DNA of 64,000 nt from NCBI RefSeq assembly GCF_014646155.1, contig NZ_BMMX01000001.1:979720-1043719 (forward strand), written 5' to 3'. This document shows positions 42,395 to 50,519 of this stretch, one piece after another (position 1 is the first letter of the stretch; each line of letters opens with the position of its first letter). The translations under genes were made by a program, and so were the position numbers. Below the pieces are notes generated by a model that was not told the DNA's origin, ran no database searches, and saw nothing but the letters and a program-made list of their open reading frames with translations. This stretch comes from Mangrovihabitans endophyticus. GTDB taxonomy: Bacteria > Actinomycetota > Actinomycetes > Mycobacteriales > Micromonosporaceae.

Positions 42395-42475
42395 TGAACC
42401 CTTTTCAACCTGGCATCGAGCGCGCCGTCGGCCAGTGGCGGCACCTGCCGGCCTCGCCACGTTGAAAAAGGTTCA
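42395..42475. repeat. 81-bp palindromic MITE-like element, copy 2 (inverted)
   Basis: The reverse complement of copy 1 with a few substitutions; the ends are TGAACCCTTTTCAACC and GTTGAAAAAGGTTCA. With copy 1 it forms an approximately 80-bp inverted repeat around an 80-bp spacer and could fold into a very long hairpin. Confidence 0.85.
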
Positions 42476-42574
42476 ATGCTTGCGTCCGATCAAGGACACA
42501 TCGAGTGCGCCCGGCCCTTTCGATGAGGAGCATGAGCACCCTGGGGTGAGCACCGGAAATCATCAGGGGTGGCC

Positions 42575-43015
42575 ATGAGCGACGAGCCGACGTCAGCGGA
42601 CTTCCGGGACGTGGCGCGCGCGTCGCCATTCCTGCGGCTCTACGCCGGCGCTTTCCCGGACCTGACCGCCACCGCGGGCGGCGAGATCGGGAAGACCTTC
42701 GAACGGCTGGGTGAGCTCGTCGCCGGGGCGCCGGCCGCACCGCCGGGCGCCGCCCCGGCGTCGCTGTGCTTCCGCATCGGAGCAGTGGATTCCACGCGGG
42801 CGTGGACCCTGACGATCACCGAAGGCCGCTGCGATGTGGCCGCCGGGCCCGCGGACTCCGCCGGCCTGCAGGTGATACTCGCCGAGGACACGTGGTGGGA
42901 GATCGCCGGCGGAAAAATCCTGCCACTGGAGGCTTTCGGGCGCGGGCGGATGCGCGTCCGCGGCGACATCATGCTCGCGCGGTGGCTGATCGATGCCGTG
43001 GCGCGGAATCGGTGA
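42575..43015 (+). CDS. SCP2 sterol-transfer-like domain protein
   Basis: A 146-residue protein. The C-terminal 90 residues match the SCP2 fold pattern: ASLCFRIGAVDSTRAWTLTITEGRCDVAAGP, then LQVILAEDTWWEIAGGKILPLEAFGRGRMRVRGDIMLA. Such proteins bind lipids or hydrophobic cargo. ATG 42575 follows AGGGG; a GTG lies 6 bases earlier. It is the first of a probable four- or five-gene operon with short spacers (16, 21 and -1 bases). Confidence 0.82.
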   Translation: MSDEPTSADFRDVARASPFLRLYAGAFPDLTATAGGEIGKTFERLGELVAGAPAAPPGAAPASLCFRIGAVDSTRAWTLTITEGRCDVAAGPADSAGLQVILAEDTWWEIAGGKILPLEAFGRGRMRVRGDIMLARWLIDAVARNR

Positions 43016-43031
43016 GGACAAGGGGACGACA

Positions 43032-43292
43032 ATGGCAGTCATCACCGGCACGGTGGAATGCGTGCAGATCGCCGACGACTCCGGTTTCACCCGAATTCGG
43101 GATACCACGACGGGAACCGCCGAAACGCTGATCCTCTGGTTCGCGCCGGTCACCGTCACCGAATTCACCAGGGTGATGCAGAGCATGTGGGTCTCCCTGT
43201 TGCGCGAGGCGATGGGCAACGGGCTGCGGGTCACCGCATTTCATCCCGACGATTCGGCCTTCGTCGGTTCGCTCGCCCTTGAGCCGGCCTGA
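43032..43292 (+). CDS. Small protein of unknown function
   Basis: An 86-residue soluble protein, not recognised. It looks like a small beta-barrel: ITGTVECVQIADDSGFTRIRDTTTGTAETLILWF, then a helix (TEFTRVMQSMWVSLLREAMGNG) and strands (LRVTAFHPDDSAFVGSLAL). It follows the SCP2 gene by 16 bases with a good ribosome site (AGGGGACGACA) and is co-directional with the BNR-type gene further on, so it is probably part of that operon. Confidence 0.65.
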   Translation: MAVITGTVECVQIADDSGFTRIRDTTTGTAETLILWFAPVTVTEFTRVMQSMWVSLLREAMGNGLRVTAFHPDDSAFVGSLALEPA

Positions 43293-43313
43293 CGAGACGG
43301 CGGGAGCGCAACG

Positions 43314-44060
43314 ATGACCGAACCGTCGGCGCCGGAGATGCTGGCCGCGGCCGGGGTCGCCTTCGTCGGCGAGGTGCAGCAGCGGGACGCCGCGAACGTT
43401 CCCGGGCTGGCCACGGACGATCCCACCGCGATCGTCCGTGTCGAGCGGGTGGTCAAGGCTCCCGCCGAGGTGGGACTCGCGGCCGGTGTCGCGGTGACGC
43501 TGCGGCTGGGCTCGCCGAGTCCGCCGCTGTCGGTGGGCGACCGGTTCCTGTTCTTCGCCGACGGCTGGATCTATGCCGAGACGATCGCGTTGATCGAGGT
43601 CGGCCGGCTGCCGGTGGAGGGCGCGGCCGCGGCGCTGATGGCCACCGGCGGGCCGGACGCGCCGGCCACCGACGCGATGCATGCCCTGTCCCAGGACGAG
43701 GTGGTCACCCACGCCCGGGAGGCGGATGCCGTGGTGCGCGCTCGCGTGGTGGCCCTGACGGACGCCGCGCCGCAGGCGGAGCCGCGGGAGCACGACCCCC
43801 TCGTCTGGATCGCCACGCTCGCCGTCGACCTGGCCGTCAAGGGTGACATCGGCGGCCGGTCGGAGGTGGCCGTCGCGTACGCCAACAGCCAGGACGTGCA
43901 GTGGCGCAGCGCGCTGAAGCCGAAGGCCGGCCAGGCCGGCCTGTGGCTGCTGCACGGCCCGCAGACCGGCTGGCCGGGCACCGCCGCCTTCTCCGTGCTG
44001 CACGCCATGGACCTGCAACCCAGCATCCAGCTCGACCTCCTGCGCGAACGGGGTATCTGA
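43314..44060 (+). CDS. Protein of unknown function in the SCP2/BNR operon
   Basis: A 248-residue soluble protein made of two similar halves (FVGEVQQRD...IVRVERVVKAPAEVGLAAGVAVTLRL and ADAVVRARVVAL...IATLAVDLAVKGDIGGRSEVAVAY). Each half has the look of an OB/TIMP-like beta domain that begins by binding or gating something, but no catalytic motif is seen. There is no signal peptide. The stop TGA shares its A with the ATG of the next gene, so the two are translationally coupled. Confidence 0.6.
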   Translation: MTEPSAPEMLAAAGVAFVGEVQQRDAANVPGLATDDPTAIVRVERVVKAPAEVGLAAGVAVTLRLGSPSPPLSVGDRFLFFADGWIYAETIALIEVGRLPVEGAAAALMATGGPDAPATDAMHALSQDEVVTHAREADAVVRARVVALTDAAPQAEPREHDPLVWIATLAVDLAVKGDIGGRSEVAVAYANSQDVQWRSALKPKAGQAGLWLLHGPQTGWPGTAAFSVLHAMDLQPSIQLDLLRERGI

Positions 44061-45478
44061 TGGCGGTCAGGGCGCTTCGCGTGGTCAATCTGATCCCGGC
44101 GTCGCTCAGCGGCGAGTCCGGGCAGGACAGCGAACCCAACCTGGCGGTCGATCCGCAGAACCCGCAGCGCATGGTGGCCACCGCGTTCACCCGCGATCCG
44201 CTGGGTGGCCCGCAGGCGCCGGTGTTCCTGTCCAGCGACGGCGGCCGGACCTGGCAGGTGCGCTCGATCGTCCCCGGTGGATCGAGCACCGCGGACATCA
44301 GCGTCGGCTTCGGCGACACCGGAGGCACGCTGTTCGCCGGCATCCTGCGCCGCGACAACGTGCACCTGAACGTGCTGCGGGCGGCGAATCCGTTCACCAC
44401 CACCACGATGACCGTGCTGCTCGACCGCGCCTCGGAGGACCAGCCGTGGGTGACCGGTGGCACCGTGGGCGGCCGGGACCGCGTCTTCATCGGGCACAAC
44501 GACTTCAACGTGGGGCCGCGCAGCGCTTCGGTGGTGTCGTCGCTGGACGCGCGTACCGCCGCCGCGCCGGCCGGGTTGGTCACCCGGCAGGTGGAACGAC
44601 GCACCACCGCGGGCCAGAACGGTCCGCCGGTGCGCACCGCGGTCCATCCCGACGGTACGGCCTACGCCGCGTTCCAGCGATGGACGAGCGCGTCCAGTTC
44701 CTCCGCGGGCACCGACGTGACGATGGACATCGTGGTCGTCCGCGGCGACCCGGCCGCGGCGGTGATCGGCAGCTACGCCGATCTGACCGCTGCGGACGGG
44801 CTCGCCGGCACCGCCGTGGCCGCCGGGCGTTTCGTGCGCTTCACCTCGTCGACCGGCCCGCTCGGCCAGGAGCGCATCGGTGCCGACCTGTCGATTGCGG
44901 TGGACGCCACGGATTCCGACGTCGTCTATGTCGCCTGGTGCGACCGGGTCGGCGGGGCCGCCGGGACCGACTGGACGATGCACGTGCGGCGTTCCCTCGA
45001 CCGCGGTCACACCTGGTCGGCGGACCTGCGGACGGTCACCAACGCCAAGAACCCGGCCCTGGCGGTCAACGCCCGGGGCCACGCCGGGTTGCTCCTGCAA
45101 CAGTTGACCGGCACCGGCGCGGCGGCGCGCTGGACCACCCGGCTGGAAGTCACCCGCAACGGCTGGGCGACCACCGACCTGAACGCCGTCCTGCACACCG
45201 CGCTCGCCGCCGCACCGCCGCGGGCGTTCCTGCCATACCTCGGCGACTACGTGCGTCTGCTCAGCGTCGGCAACGACTTCTACGGCGTCTTCTCCGGATC
45301 CAACCTGCCCGCTCCGGCGAACTTTCCGAGCGGCGTCCGTTATCAGCGCAACGCGGACTTCACCAGCCAGCGGCTGCTGGCGGTCGACGGCATCACGCCG
45401 GTGGCGGTGTCGATCGATCCCTTCTTCGTGCACTACGCCGAGCCGGACAACCTGCCGTGGGCGCCGTCGCTGCTGTGA
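44060..45478 (+). CDS. BNR/sialidase-like beta-propeller protein
   Basis: A 472-residue protein with sialidase-type Asp-box repeats: VFLSSDGGRTWQVRSI (about residues 54-70) and HVRRSLDRGHTWSADLRTV (about 305-325). Several further beta blades (EPNLAVDPQNPQRMVATAF, LSIAVDATDSDVVYVAWCD) indicate a six-bladed propeller. The catalytic Arg triad and Tyr of true sialidases were not identified, so it may be a binding protein. It has no signal peptide at this start. It is coupled to the upstream gene. Confidence 0.72.
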   Translation: MAVRALRVVNLIPASLSGESGQDSEPNLAVDPQNPQRMVATAFTRDPLGGPQAPVFLSSDGGRTWQVRSIVPGGSSTADISVGFGDTGGTLFAGILRRDNVHLNVLRAANPFTTTTMTVLLDRASEDQPWVTGGTVGGRDRVFIGHNDFNVGPRSASVVSSLDARTAAAPAGLVTRQVERRTTAGQNGPPVRTAVHPDGTAYAAFQRWTSASSSSAGTDVTMDIVVVRGDPAAAVIGSYADLTAADGLAGTAVAAGRFVRFTSSTGPLGQERIGADLSIAVDATDSDVVYVAWCDRVGGAAGTDWTMHVRRSLDRGHTWSADLRTVTNAKNPALAVNARGHAGLLLQQLTGTGAAARWTTRLEVTRNGWATTDLNAVLHTALAAAPPRAFLPYLGDYVRLLSVGNDFYGVFSGSNLPAPANFPSGVRYQRNADFTSQRLLAVDGITPVAVSIDPFFVHYAEPDNLPWAPSLL

Positions 45479-45512
45479 CGTGCCGGCACATCCCCGACGA
45501 AAGAGAGCGGTC

Positions 45513-45770
45513 ATGACCCGTCCCGCACACCTGCCCGTTCGTTTCTGGGCGCAAGCGTCCCTCGCCGCGCTGACCACGATCCTGACCGTGACCACGGTGC
45601 TCTCCCGGGAATGGGTCGAGATCCTCACCGGCTGGGATCCCGACCGGGGCAGTGGCGCGCTGGAGTGGCTCGTGGTCCTCGCTCTGGGCCTGTGCGCCGC
45701 CGCGCTCGGCCTGCTCGCCCGCGCCCAGTGGCTGCGGGCGGCGACCACAGCGCCGACCGTCGGCGGCTGA
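45513..45770 (+). CDS. Small two-pass membrane protein
   Basis: An 85-residue protein with two hydrophobic segments (ASLAALTTILTVTTVLS and EWLVVLALGLCAAALGLLARA) joined by a short acidic loop. The ATG follows AAGAGAG. It is not recognised and lies 34 bases after the BNR gene, so it is probably the last gene of that operon. Confidence 0.7.
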   Translation: MTRPAHLPVRFWAQASLAALTTILTVTTVLSREWVEILTGWDPDRGSGALEWLVVLALGLCAAALGLLARAQWLRAATTAPTVGG

Positions 45771-45837
45771 CAACCCGTTACCGTGGGCGGTGCCCGCCGC
45801 CGCAGCCCCCGGCGCCGGGAGTCGAGGGAGCGCGCGC

Positions 45838-46161
45838 ATGAATCAGCAGGAACCGGCCGGGCGGACCATCGATCTCCGCGCGGTGACCACCCGCGACCGG
45901 CTGATGGATGCGCTGCGGGCGGGGCTGGAGTTCCCGTCCTGGACCGGCCGCAACTGGGACGCGGTGCACGACACGATCACCGGCATCGTCGAGATGCCGC
46001 GCCGCCTCACGCTGCTCGGCTGGACGCGGGTGGCCGAGGCGCTGCCGCGCGACGCGCGCATCCTCCGCGAGATCCTCGACGACTTCGCCCGGGGCGAAAA
46101 CGCGGCGGGCCGGCCGATGACGGTGGAATACCGCGACGAGGTCACCGACCGCCGCGACTAA
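45838..46161 (+). CDS. Barstar-family ribonuclease inhibitor-like protein
   Basis: A 107-residue protein. The barstar core is clear: RTIDLRAVTTRDRLMDALRAGLEFPSWTGRNWDAVHDTITG, in which the two aspartates that bind barnase (Asp35 and Asp39 equivalents in NWDAVHD) are kept, although the Trp38 position is His. LTLLGWTRVAEALP and a terminal beta strand (MTVEYRD) complete the fold. Barstars bind and block secreted microbial ribonucleases inside the cell. No ribonuclease gene is adjacent, so this is an orphan inhibitor. Confidence 0.82.
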   Translation: MNQQEPAGRTIDLRAVTTRDRLMDALRAGLEFPSWTGRNWDAVHDTITGIVEMPRRLTLLGWTRVAEALPRDARILREILDDFARGENAAGRPMTVEYRDEVTDRRD

Positions 46162-46269
46162 GGCTACGCCGCGTCAAGCGGATCGCGTTCGTGGCCCGCC
46201 GCGGGCGCGCGATCGGGCAGTGTTCGCCAGGCGATCTTGACGCGCATGGCGCCATTACCGAAGGTGGGG

Positions 46270-46350
46270 GAGCTGCAAGGGTTGTTAACCGTCCTTGCGT
46301 AGCGAGCAATCCCCCTCGCTTGAGGCGAGTAGTCCCCGACTCGTGAGAAC
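46270..46350 (+). promoter_or_regulatory. Structured leader of the GH64 gene
   Basis: Three hairpins follow one another before the GH64 start: GCAAGG...CCTTGC (about 46274-46297), CTCGC-TTGAG-GCGAG (about 46316-46330) and GAGT...ACTC (about 46327-46342). They suggest an mRNA leader with regulatory or stabilising structure. It does not match a riboswitch class that I know. Confidence 0.35.
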
Positions 46351-46365
46351 TGAGGTACCTCCTCC

Positions 46366-48048
46366 GTGCGTACGCGAAAGAAGATTCTCGGCCTGGCCGC
46401 CGCCTTCGCACTGGTGGCCGGCGGCAGCACCTATGCCGCGATCGGGCAGGCGTCGGCGGCCTCCGGGCCCGCGATGCTGCCCGTGACCGTCGCCAACCAG
46501 ACCGGCCGCGGCGAATCGGTCCACCTTTATGTGATCGGCACCAACCTGAACACCGGCCGGCTCGGCTATGTCAACGCCTCCGGCGCCTTCAACAACTGGC
46601 CGGCCGGCGCCAACCCGCCGTCACCGGCTCCGGACGTGTCCATCGGCGGCCCGGGCAACGGCGGCCGCACCACCCTGCAGGTGCCCAAGGGCATCTCCGG
46701 CCGGCTGTACTTCTCCTTCGGGGAGAAGCTCAAGTTCTTCCTCACCCCGGACGGCCTGGTCCAGCCCGCGCCGTGGGCCGGTGGCGACGCGAACCGCAAC
46801 ATCCTGTTCGACTGGAGCGAGTTCACCTACAACGATGCCGGCATCTGGCTGAACAGCTCGCAGGTCGACATGTTCGCGGTGCCGCACACGGTGAGCACCA
46901 GCGGCGCGGACGGAAACCACTCCACCGGCACGCTGGTGGCCAACGGCCGGGACAACGTCATCAACGGGATGAAGGCGGCGGGTCTGTCCGGCTCCGTCTA
47001 CGCCCGTTCGGACGGTACGGTGCTGCGCGTGCTCGCCCCGGGCAAGGCGGCCGACACCGGCGGCCTCAGCACGACGTACCTGGACCCCTACATCAACCGC
47101 GCGTGGAACGCGTACACCAGCAAGACCTTGACCGTGGTGCCGTTCGGCGACCAGCCCAACGTGAAATACTTCGGGCGCACCTCCGGCAACGTCATGAACT
47201 TCACGAACGCCGCCGGCCAGAAGGTCGCCTCGTTCAACAAGCCCAGCTCGGCCAACGTCTGGGGTTGCGACGGCGCCCTGGGCGCGCCCAACGACCAGGT
47301 GGTCGGCCCGATCGCGCGGACGCTGTGCGCCGCGCTGAACCGTGGCACGCTGGGCACCGTCGACACCCAGCCGAGCACCAACGCGGCCGACTTCTACAAG
47401 AGCGACCCCACCAACCAGTACGCCAAGCTGGTGCACCAGAACATGGCCGACGGTAAGGCGTACGCGTTCGCGTTCGACGACGTCGGCAACTTCGAGTCGC
47501 TGGTGCACGACGGCGCGCCGACCTCGGCGAGCATCACGCTGAACCCGTTCACCGGCGGAGGCAACGGCGGCGGCGGTGACAACGGCGGCGGCGGTGACAA
47601 CGGCGGCGGCGGTGACAACGGCGGCGGTGACAACGGCGGCGGTGACAACGGCGGCGGTTCGGCCGGTGGTGTCTCGCTGGTCAGCGACTGGAACGGCAAG
47701 TGCATCGACGTCCCGGCGGGCAACTTCTCCGACGGTGTGCAACTGCAGATGTGGCCGTGCAACAACCAGGCGCCGCAGAAGTGGACGTTCTCCGGCGGTG
47801 CGCTGAAGACCCAGAACAACAAGTGCATGGACGTGGCGTGGGGTTCCACCGAGAACGGCGCCGCGATCCAGATCGCGAACTGTTCCGGCAACGCCGCGCA
47901 GAAATTCGTCCTGTCCGGGGCCGGTGACCTGGTCAACCCCCAGGCGAACAAGTGTGTCGACATCAAGGACTGGAACTCGGCGGACCACGCGAAGCTGCAA
48001 TTGTGGGACTGCGCGGGTTCAGCCAACCAGAAGTGGCACAAGGGCTGA
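46366..48048 (+). CDS. Secreted GH64 beta-1,3-glucanase with ricin-type (CBM13) lectin domain
   Basis: A 560-residue protein with a signal peptide (about 1-32) and a GH64 catalytic domain (about 37-390). The family's acidic active-site segment DWSEFTYNDAGIWLNSSQVDMFAVP is at about 147-172. A linker of repeated GGGGDN units (about 400-430) leads to a ricin B-type domain (about 432-560) with three QxW-like repeats (NNQAPQKWTF, SGNAAQKFVL, GSANQKWHKG). It cleaves beta-1,3-glucans such as laminarin or fungal wall glucan to laminaripentaose. A strong hairpin terminator follows. Confidence 0.93.
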   Translation: MRTRKKILGLAAAFALVAGGSTYAAIGQASAASGPAMLPVTVANQTGRGESVHLYVIGTNLNTGRLGYVNASGAFNNWPAGANPPSPAPDVSIGGPGNGGRTTLQVPKGISGRLYFSFGEKLKFFLTPDGLVQPAPWAGGDANRNILFDWSEFTYNDAGIWLNSSQVDMFAVPHTVSTSGADGNHSTGTLVANGRDNVINGMKAAGLSGSVYARSDGTVLRVLAPGKAADTGGLSTTYLDPYINRAWNAYTSKTLTVVPFGDQPNVKYFGRTSGNVMNFTNAAGQKVASFNKPSSANVWGCDGALGAPNDQVVGPIARTLCAALNRGTLGTVDTQPSTNAADFYKSDPTNQYAKLVHQNMADGKAYAFAFDDVGNFESLVHDGAPTSASITLNPFTGGGNGGGGDNGGGGDNGGGGDNGGGDNGGGDNGGGSAGGVSLVSDWNGKCIDVPAGNFSDGVQLQMWPCNNQAPQKWTFSGGALKTQNNKCMDVAWGSTENGAAIQIANCSGNAAQKFVLSGAGDLVNPQANKCVDIKDWNSADHAKLQLWDCAGSANQKWHKG

Positions 48049-48065
48049 CCGTCCGACTGAAGATG

Positions 48066-48099
48066 GCGGGGCCCGCACCGGCGACGGTGCGGGCCCCGC
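48066..48099 (+). terminator. Strong hairpin terminator after the GH64 gene
   Basis: A perfect 15-bp stem (GCGGGGCCCGCACCG with its complement) around a GCGA tetraloop, 18 bases past the stop codon. Confidence 0.88.
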
Positions 48100-48165
48100 T
48101 GCGTGGGACCGGTCAGCGGCTCGCTCGGCAGCCACGGGCACGCCGGGAACCGCGCCGCCCTCGTT

Positions 48166-48171
48166 TACCAT
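48166..48171 (+). promoter_or_regulatory. -10-like element before a probable leaderless gene
   Basis: TACCAT ends 6 bases before the ATG at 48178, with no ribosome site in between. This fits the TANNNT pattern of leaderless actinobacterial promoters. Confidence 0.4.
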
Positions 48172-48177
48172 CTCGGC

Positions 48178-48654
48178 ATGGCAGAAGACACCTACACCGT
48201 GACCCGGTCGGTGACGATCAAGTCGCCGCCCGACGCGGTTTACGGGAACGTCGCCGACTTTCACCGTTGGCGCCGGTGGTCGCCATGGGAGGACCTCGAT
48301 CCGGCCATGGCGCGCAGCTACTCCGGGCCCGATGCGGGCGTCGGAGCCGTCTACGAATGGTCCGGCAACAGCCGGGCCGGGGCGGGACGAATGACGATCG
48401 TCGAGGTCGACGAGCCGTCGGCGGTCCGGATCGATCTCGCCTTCGACAAGCCGTTCAAGACGCGCAACGAAGTCCGGTTCGTGATCGAACCCAGCGCGGC
48501 GGGCTCGCTCGTCACATGGACCATCACCGGGCCGAAGACCTTCGTCACCAAGGTGATGGGAGTCTTCCGCTCCATGGACAAGATGCTCGGGCCGGACCTG
48601 GAGAAGGGACTCACCCGGCTGAAGACCGTCAGCGAGGAGCCGCCCGGGGCCTGA
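48178..48654 (+). CDS. SRPBCC (START-like) family protein
   Basis: A 158-residue protein with the polyketide cyclase/dehydrase-type SRPBCC pattern: VTRSVTIKSPPDAVYGNVADFHRWRRWSPWEDLDPAM, GAVYEWSGNSRAGAGRMTIVE and the terminal helix MDKMLGPDLEKGLTRLKTV. Such proteins bind hydrophobic ligands in a helix-grip pocket. It is convergent with the MerR gene, with 26 bases between them. A link to the polyketide cassette is possible but not shown. Confidence 0.85.
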   Translation: MAEDTYTVTRSVTIKSPPDAVYGNVADFHRWRRWSPWEDLDPAMARSYSGPDAGVGAVYEWSGNSRAGAGRMTIVEVDEPSAVRIDLAFDKPFKTRNEVRFVIEPSAAGSLVTWTITGPKTFVTKVMGVFRSMDKMLGPDLEKGLTRLKTVSEEPPGA

Positions 48655-48680
48655 CCGGCCGGCCGGTGGCCGCGTGCCGT

Positions 48681-49352
48681 TCAGCCCCCGGCCGGCTCCG
48701 GCCACACGCCCGCGACCGCGCCCGGCAGGCGATCCTGCCGGGCCAGGTCGCCGAGCGCCTCCTGCAACGCCGCGCCGAGCACGGCCACCAGCACCACGGC
48801 CTCGCGCATCTCGGTCGGCCGCACGCGGTCGCCGACGCGGGCGGCGAACGCCCGGATGGCGGCCACATCACCGTCCGCGGACCGGTTCGCCGCCTCCGCG
48901 TACTCGCCGAGCGTCGCCTCCAGCTCGGCGACGTCGAGCTGGCGCGCCGCAGCGCAGGCGTCGGTCACCCGGTCCCAGGACCGGTCGGCGGAGGCGTCCC
49001 GCCCACCCGCGGCGGTGGCGGCAAGCAGCCGATCGCGGAGCATCCGGTCCTCCGCCCCGGCGAGGCCGCGCAGCCGGCTCGACGGGCTCGCGTTCCGGAC
49101 AAGCCTCAGCAGTTCGCGCAGCGGCACATCGGTGTCGTCCACGGCGGCCAGCACGGCTCGCGCGCCGGCCACCGACATGCCGCCGACGTCCAGGAAGGCG
49201 AGCAGCAGACGCAGGCGGCGCAAGTGCCAGTCGCCGTATTCGGCCTGATTGGCCGCCGTCGAGTCGCCGGTCGGCAGCAGACCGATCCGGAGGTAGAACT
49301 TGACCGTCGGTAACGGAACACCGCTGCGCCTCGCGAGTTCTCCGATCCGCAT
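48681..49352 (-). CDS. MerR-family transcriptional regulator
   Basis: A 223-residue regulator. The MerR helix-turn-helix and wing occupy residues 1-70 (MRIGELARRSGVPLPTVKFYLRIGLLPTG ... YGDWHLRRLRLLLAF). The long alpha-helical C-terminus (about 75-220) is an effector domain without metal-binding cysteines, so it probably senses an organic ligand. It is divergent from the enediyne cassette. A promoter-like 28-bp module lies about 110 bases upstream of its start and points toward it. Confidence 0.9.
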   Translation of the reverse strand: MRIGELARRSGVPLPTVKFYLRIGLLPTGDSTAANQAEYGDWHLRRLRLLLAFLDVGGMSVAGARAVLAAVDDTDVPLRELLRLVRNASPSSRLRGLAGAEDRMLRDRLLAATAAGGRDASADRSWDRVTDACAAARQLDVAELEATLGEYAEAANRSADGDVAAIRAFAARVGDRVRPTEMREAVVLVAVLGAALQEALGDLARQDRLPGAVAGVWPEPAGG

Positions 49353-49460
49353 CGGTTCCGCCTCCTTTTCCGCAGGTCTGCGCTGGGGCGTACCGGTTCA
49401 GCCTAGGAGCGCCCAGCGTGCCGTGCTTCTCAGCAATCGGCGTCCGGCGCCCTGGACCGT

Positions 49461-49490
49461 GGCTATAGGCGCGTCAAGAACCCGTCAACC
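49461..49490 (-). promoter_or_regulatory. Promoter/operator module with 11-bp direct repeats, copy 1
   Basis: Read on the minus strand: TTGACGG-N4-TTGACG followed three to four bases later by a TATAGCC -10-like box. It matches the module at 62952-62979 in 25 of 28 positions, and a GCAGYGTG block occurs 19 bases upstream in both. Conservation stops just after the -10, as expected of promoters. It lies between merR (minus) and the E3 gene (plus). Confidence 0.6.
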
Positions 49491-49549
49491 GCGCCGTGGC
49501 ACGCTGCTGCTCGTTGTGATGCCGCCGGGGAAGGGGAGGGGTGATCGTC

Positions 49550-50518
49550 ATGGCGCGGACGACGGCCGTACGGCCCCCGGGCTGGCGGCGGCTCCTCGTG
49601 CTCTCCCCGGCCACGGTGGACTTCGGCCGCCGCGGATTCGGCACCGAGCCGGCCGCCACCCGGCGCACGTTGGAGGCCGCCGCCGGGGCGTTCCTGGACG
49701 GCTACCACGCCCAGCTCGGCACCGACGGCGCGCCCGACCTGTCCGGGATCCCGCCGCACCGGCGCGGCTTCGCCGCCGAAGGCGCCGGCATGGCCGCGGC
49801 GCTGCTCGACGGGCTGCGCCCGGCCGGTGTCCGTCGCCTGCCGACGCTGTTCGCGGCGCACGGCGACCGCTACGACTATCTCATCCACGTCGGCGTGGGC
49901 TGGGCCCTGGCGAAACTGCATCGCCGCGGTCCGGCGTCCCGGGACCCCGGTGCGCCACTGCTGCGCTGGCTCGCCTACGACGGGATGGGCTTTTGCCGTG
50001 CGTTCTTCGCCGCGGAGGCACGGCTGCGCCGGTGGGCCGCCCGGCATCCGCGGCGGTGCGCGGCCGGATGCGCGATCCGGCACCAGGGCCTCGGCCGCAG
50101 CCTGTGGTTCCGGGCCTGCGGTGATCCGGATCGGCTGGCCGGTCACGTCGCCGCCGCGCCCGTCGCGCATTACGGCGACCTGTGGAGCGGGATCGGCCTG
50201 GCCGCGGCGTACGCCGCGGGGGTGCCGGACTCCGCGTACGAGCGGTTGCGGGAGGTGGCCGGGGCGCACCGGGCGGAGCTGGCGCAGGGTGCCGCCTTCG
50301 CGGCGGAGGCGTGGCTGCGGTCCGGCCATGTGCCCCGGCACGCCGGTGTCGCGGTGCCGGTGCTGACCGGCGTGCCGACCGGCCGCGCGGCCGCATGGAC
50401 GTGGCAGGTGCGGCGGGACCTGGATCGGCCGGGTGCGGACGCTGCGGACTACCAGCGGTGGCGTCTGGGCGTGCAGCGGCTCGCCGCCCGGGCCGGTGCC
50501 CGCGTGACGAGGAGCTGA
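49550..50518 (+). CDS. Enediyne biosynthesis protein E3 (DUF1702, UnbL-like)
   Basis: A 322-residue DUF1702 protein, a family found almost only in enediyne clusters. The opening block WRRLLVLSPATVDFGRRGF, the VGVGWALAKLHR segment and YDGMGFCRAFF with RHQGLGRSLWF are characteristic. The biochemical role is not established; the family is needed with E4 and E5 for enediyne core maturation or export. ATG 49550 follows GGGAGGG at 9 bases; the GTG 9 bases earlier has no room for a ribosome site. The stop is one base before the E4 start, so the cassette is one operon. Confidence 0.9.
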   Translation: MARTTAVRPPGWRRLLVLSPATVDFGRRGFGTEPAATRRTLEAAAGAFLDGYHAQLGTDGAPDLSGIPPHRRGFAAEGAGMAAALLDGLRPAGVRRLPTLFAAHGDRYDYLIHVGVGWALAKLHRRGPASRDPGAPLLRWLAYDGMGFCRAFFAAEARLRRWAARHPRRCAAGCAIRHQGLGRSLWFRACGDPDRLAGHVAAAPVAHYGDLWSGIGLAAAYAAGVPDSAYERLREVAGAHRAELAQGAAFAAEAWLRSGHVPRHAGVAVPVLTGVPTGRAAAWTWQVRRDLDRPGADAADYQRWRLGVQRLAARAGARVTRS

Positions 50519-50519
50519 C

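Noticed and set aside
46165-46365. Known riboswitch upstream of the GH64 gene
   Set aside because: The hairpins do not match the conserved cores of the riboswitch classes considered (c-di-AMP, cobalamin, TPP).
47566-47660. Short direct repeats resembling a CRISPR or variable-number tandem repeat
   Set aside because: They encode the Gly/Asp/Asn linker of the GH64 protein in frame, a common feature of secreted enzymes.
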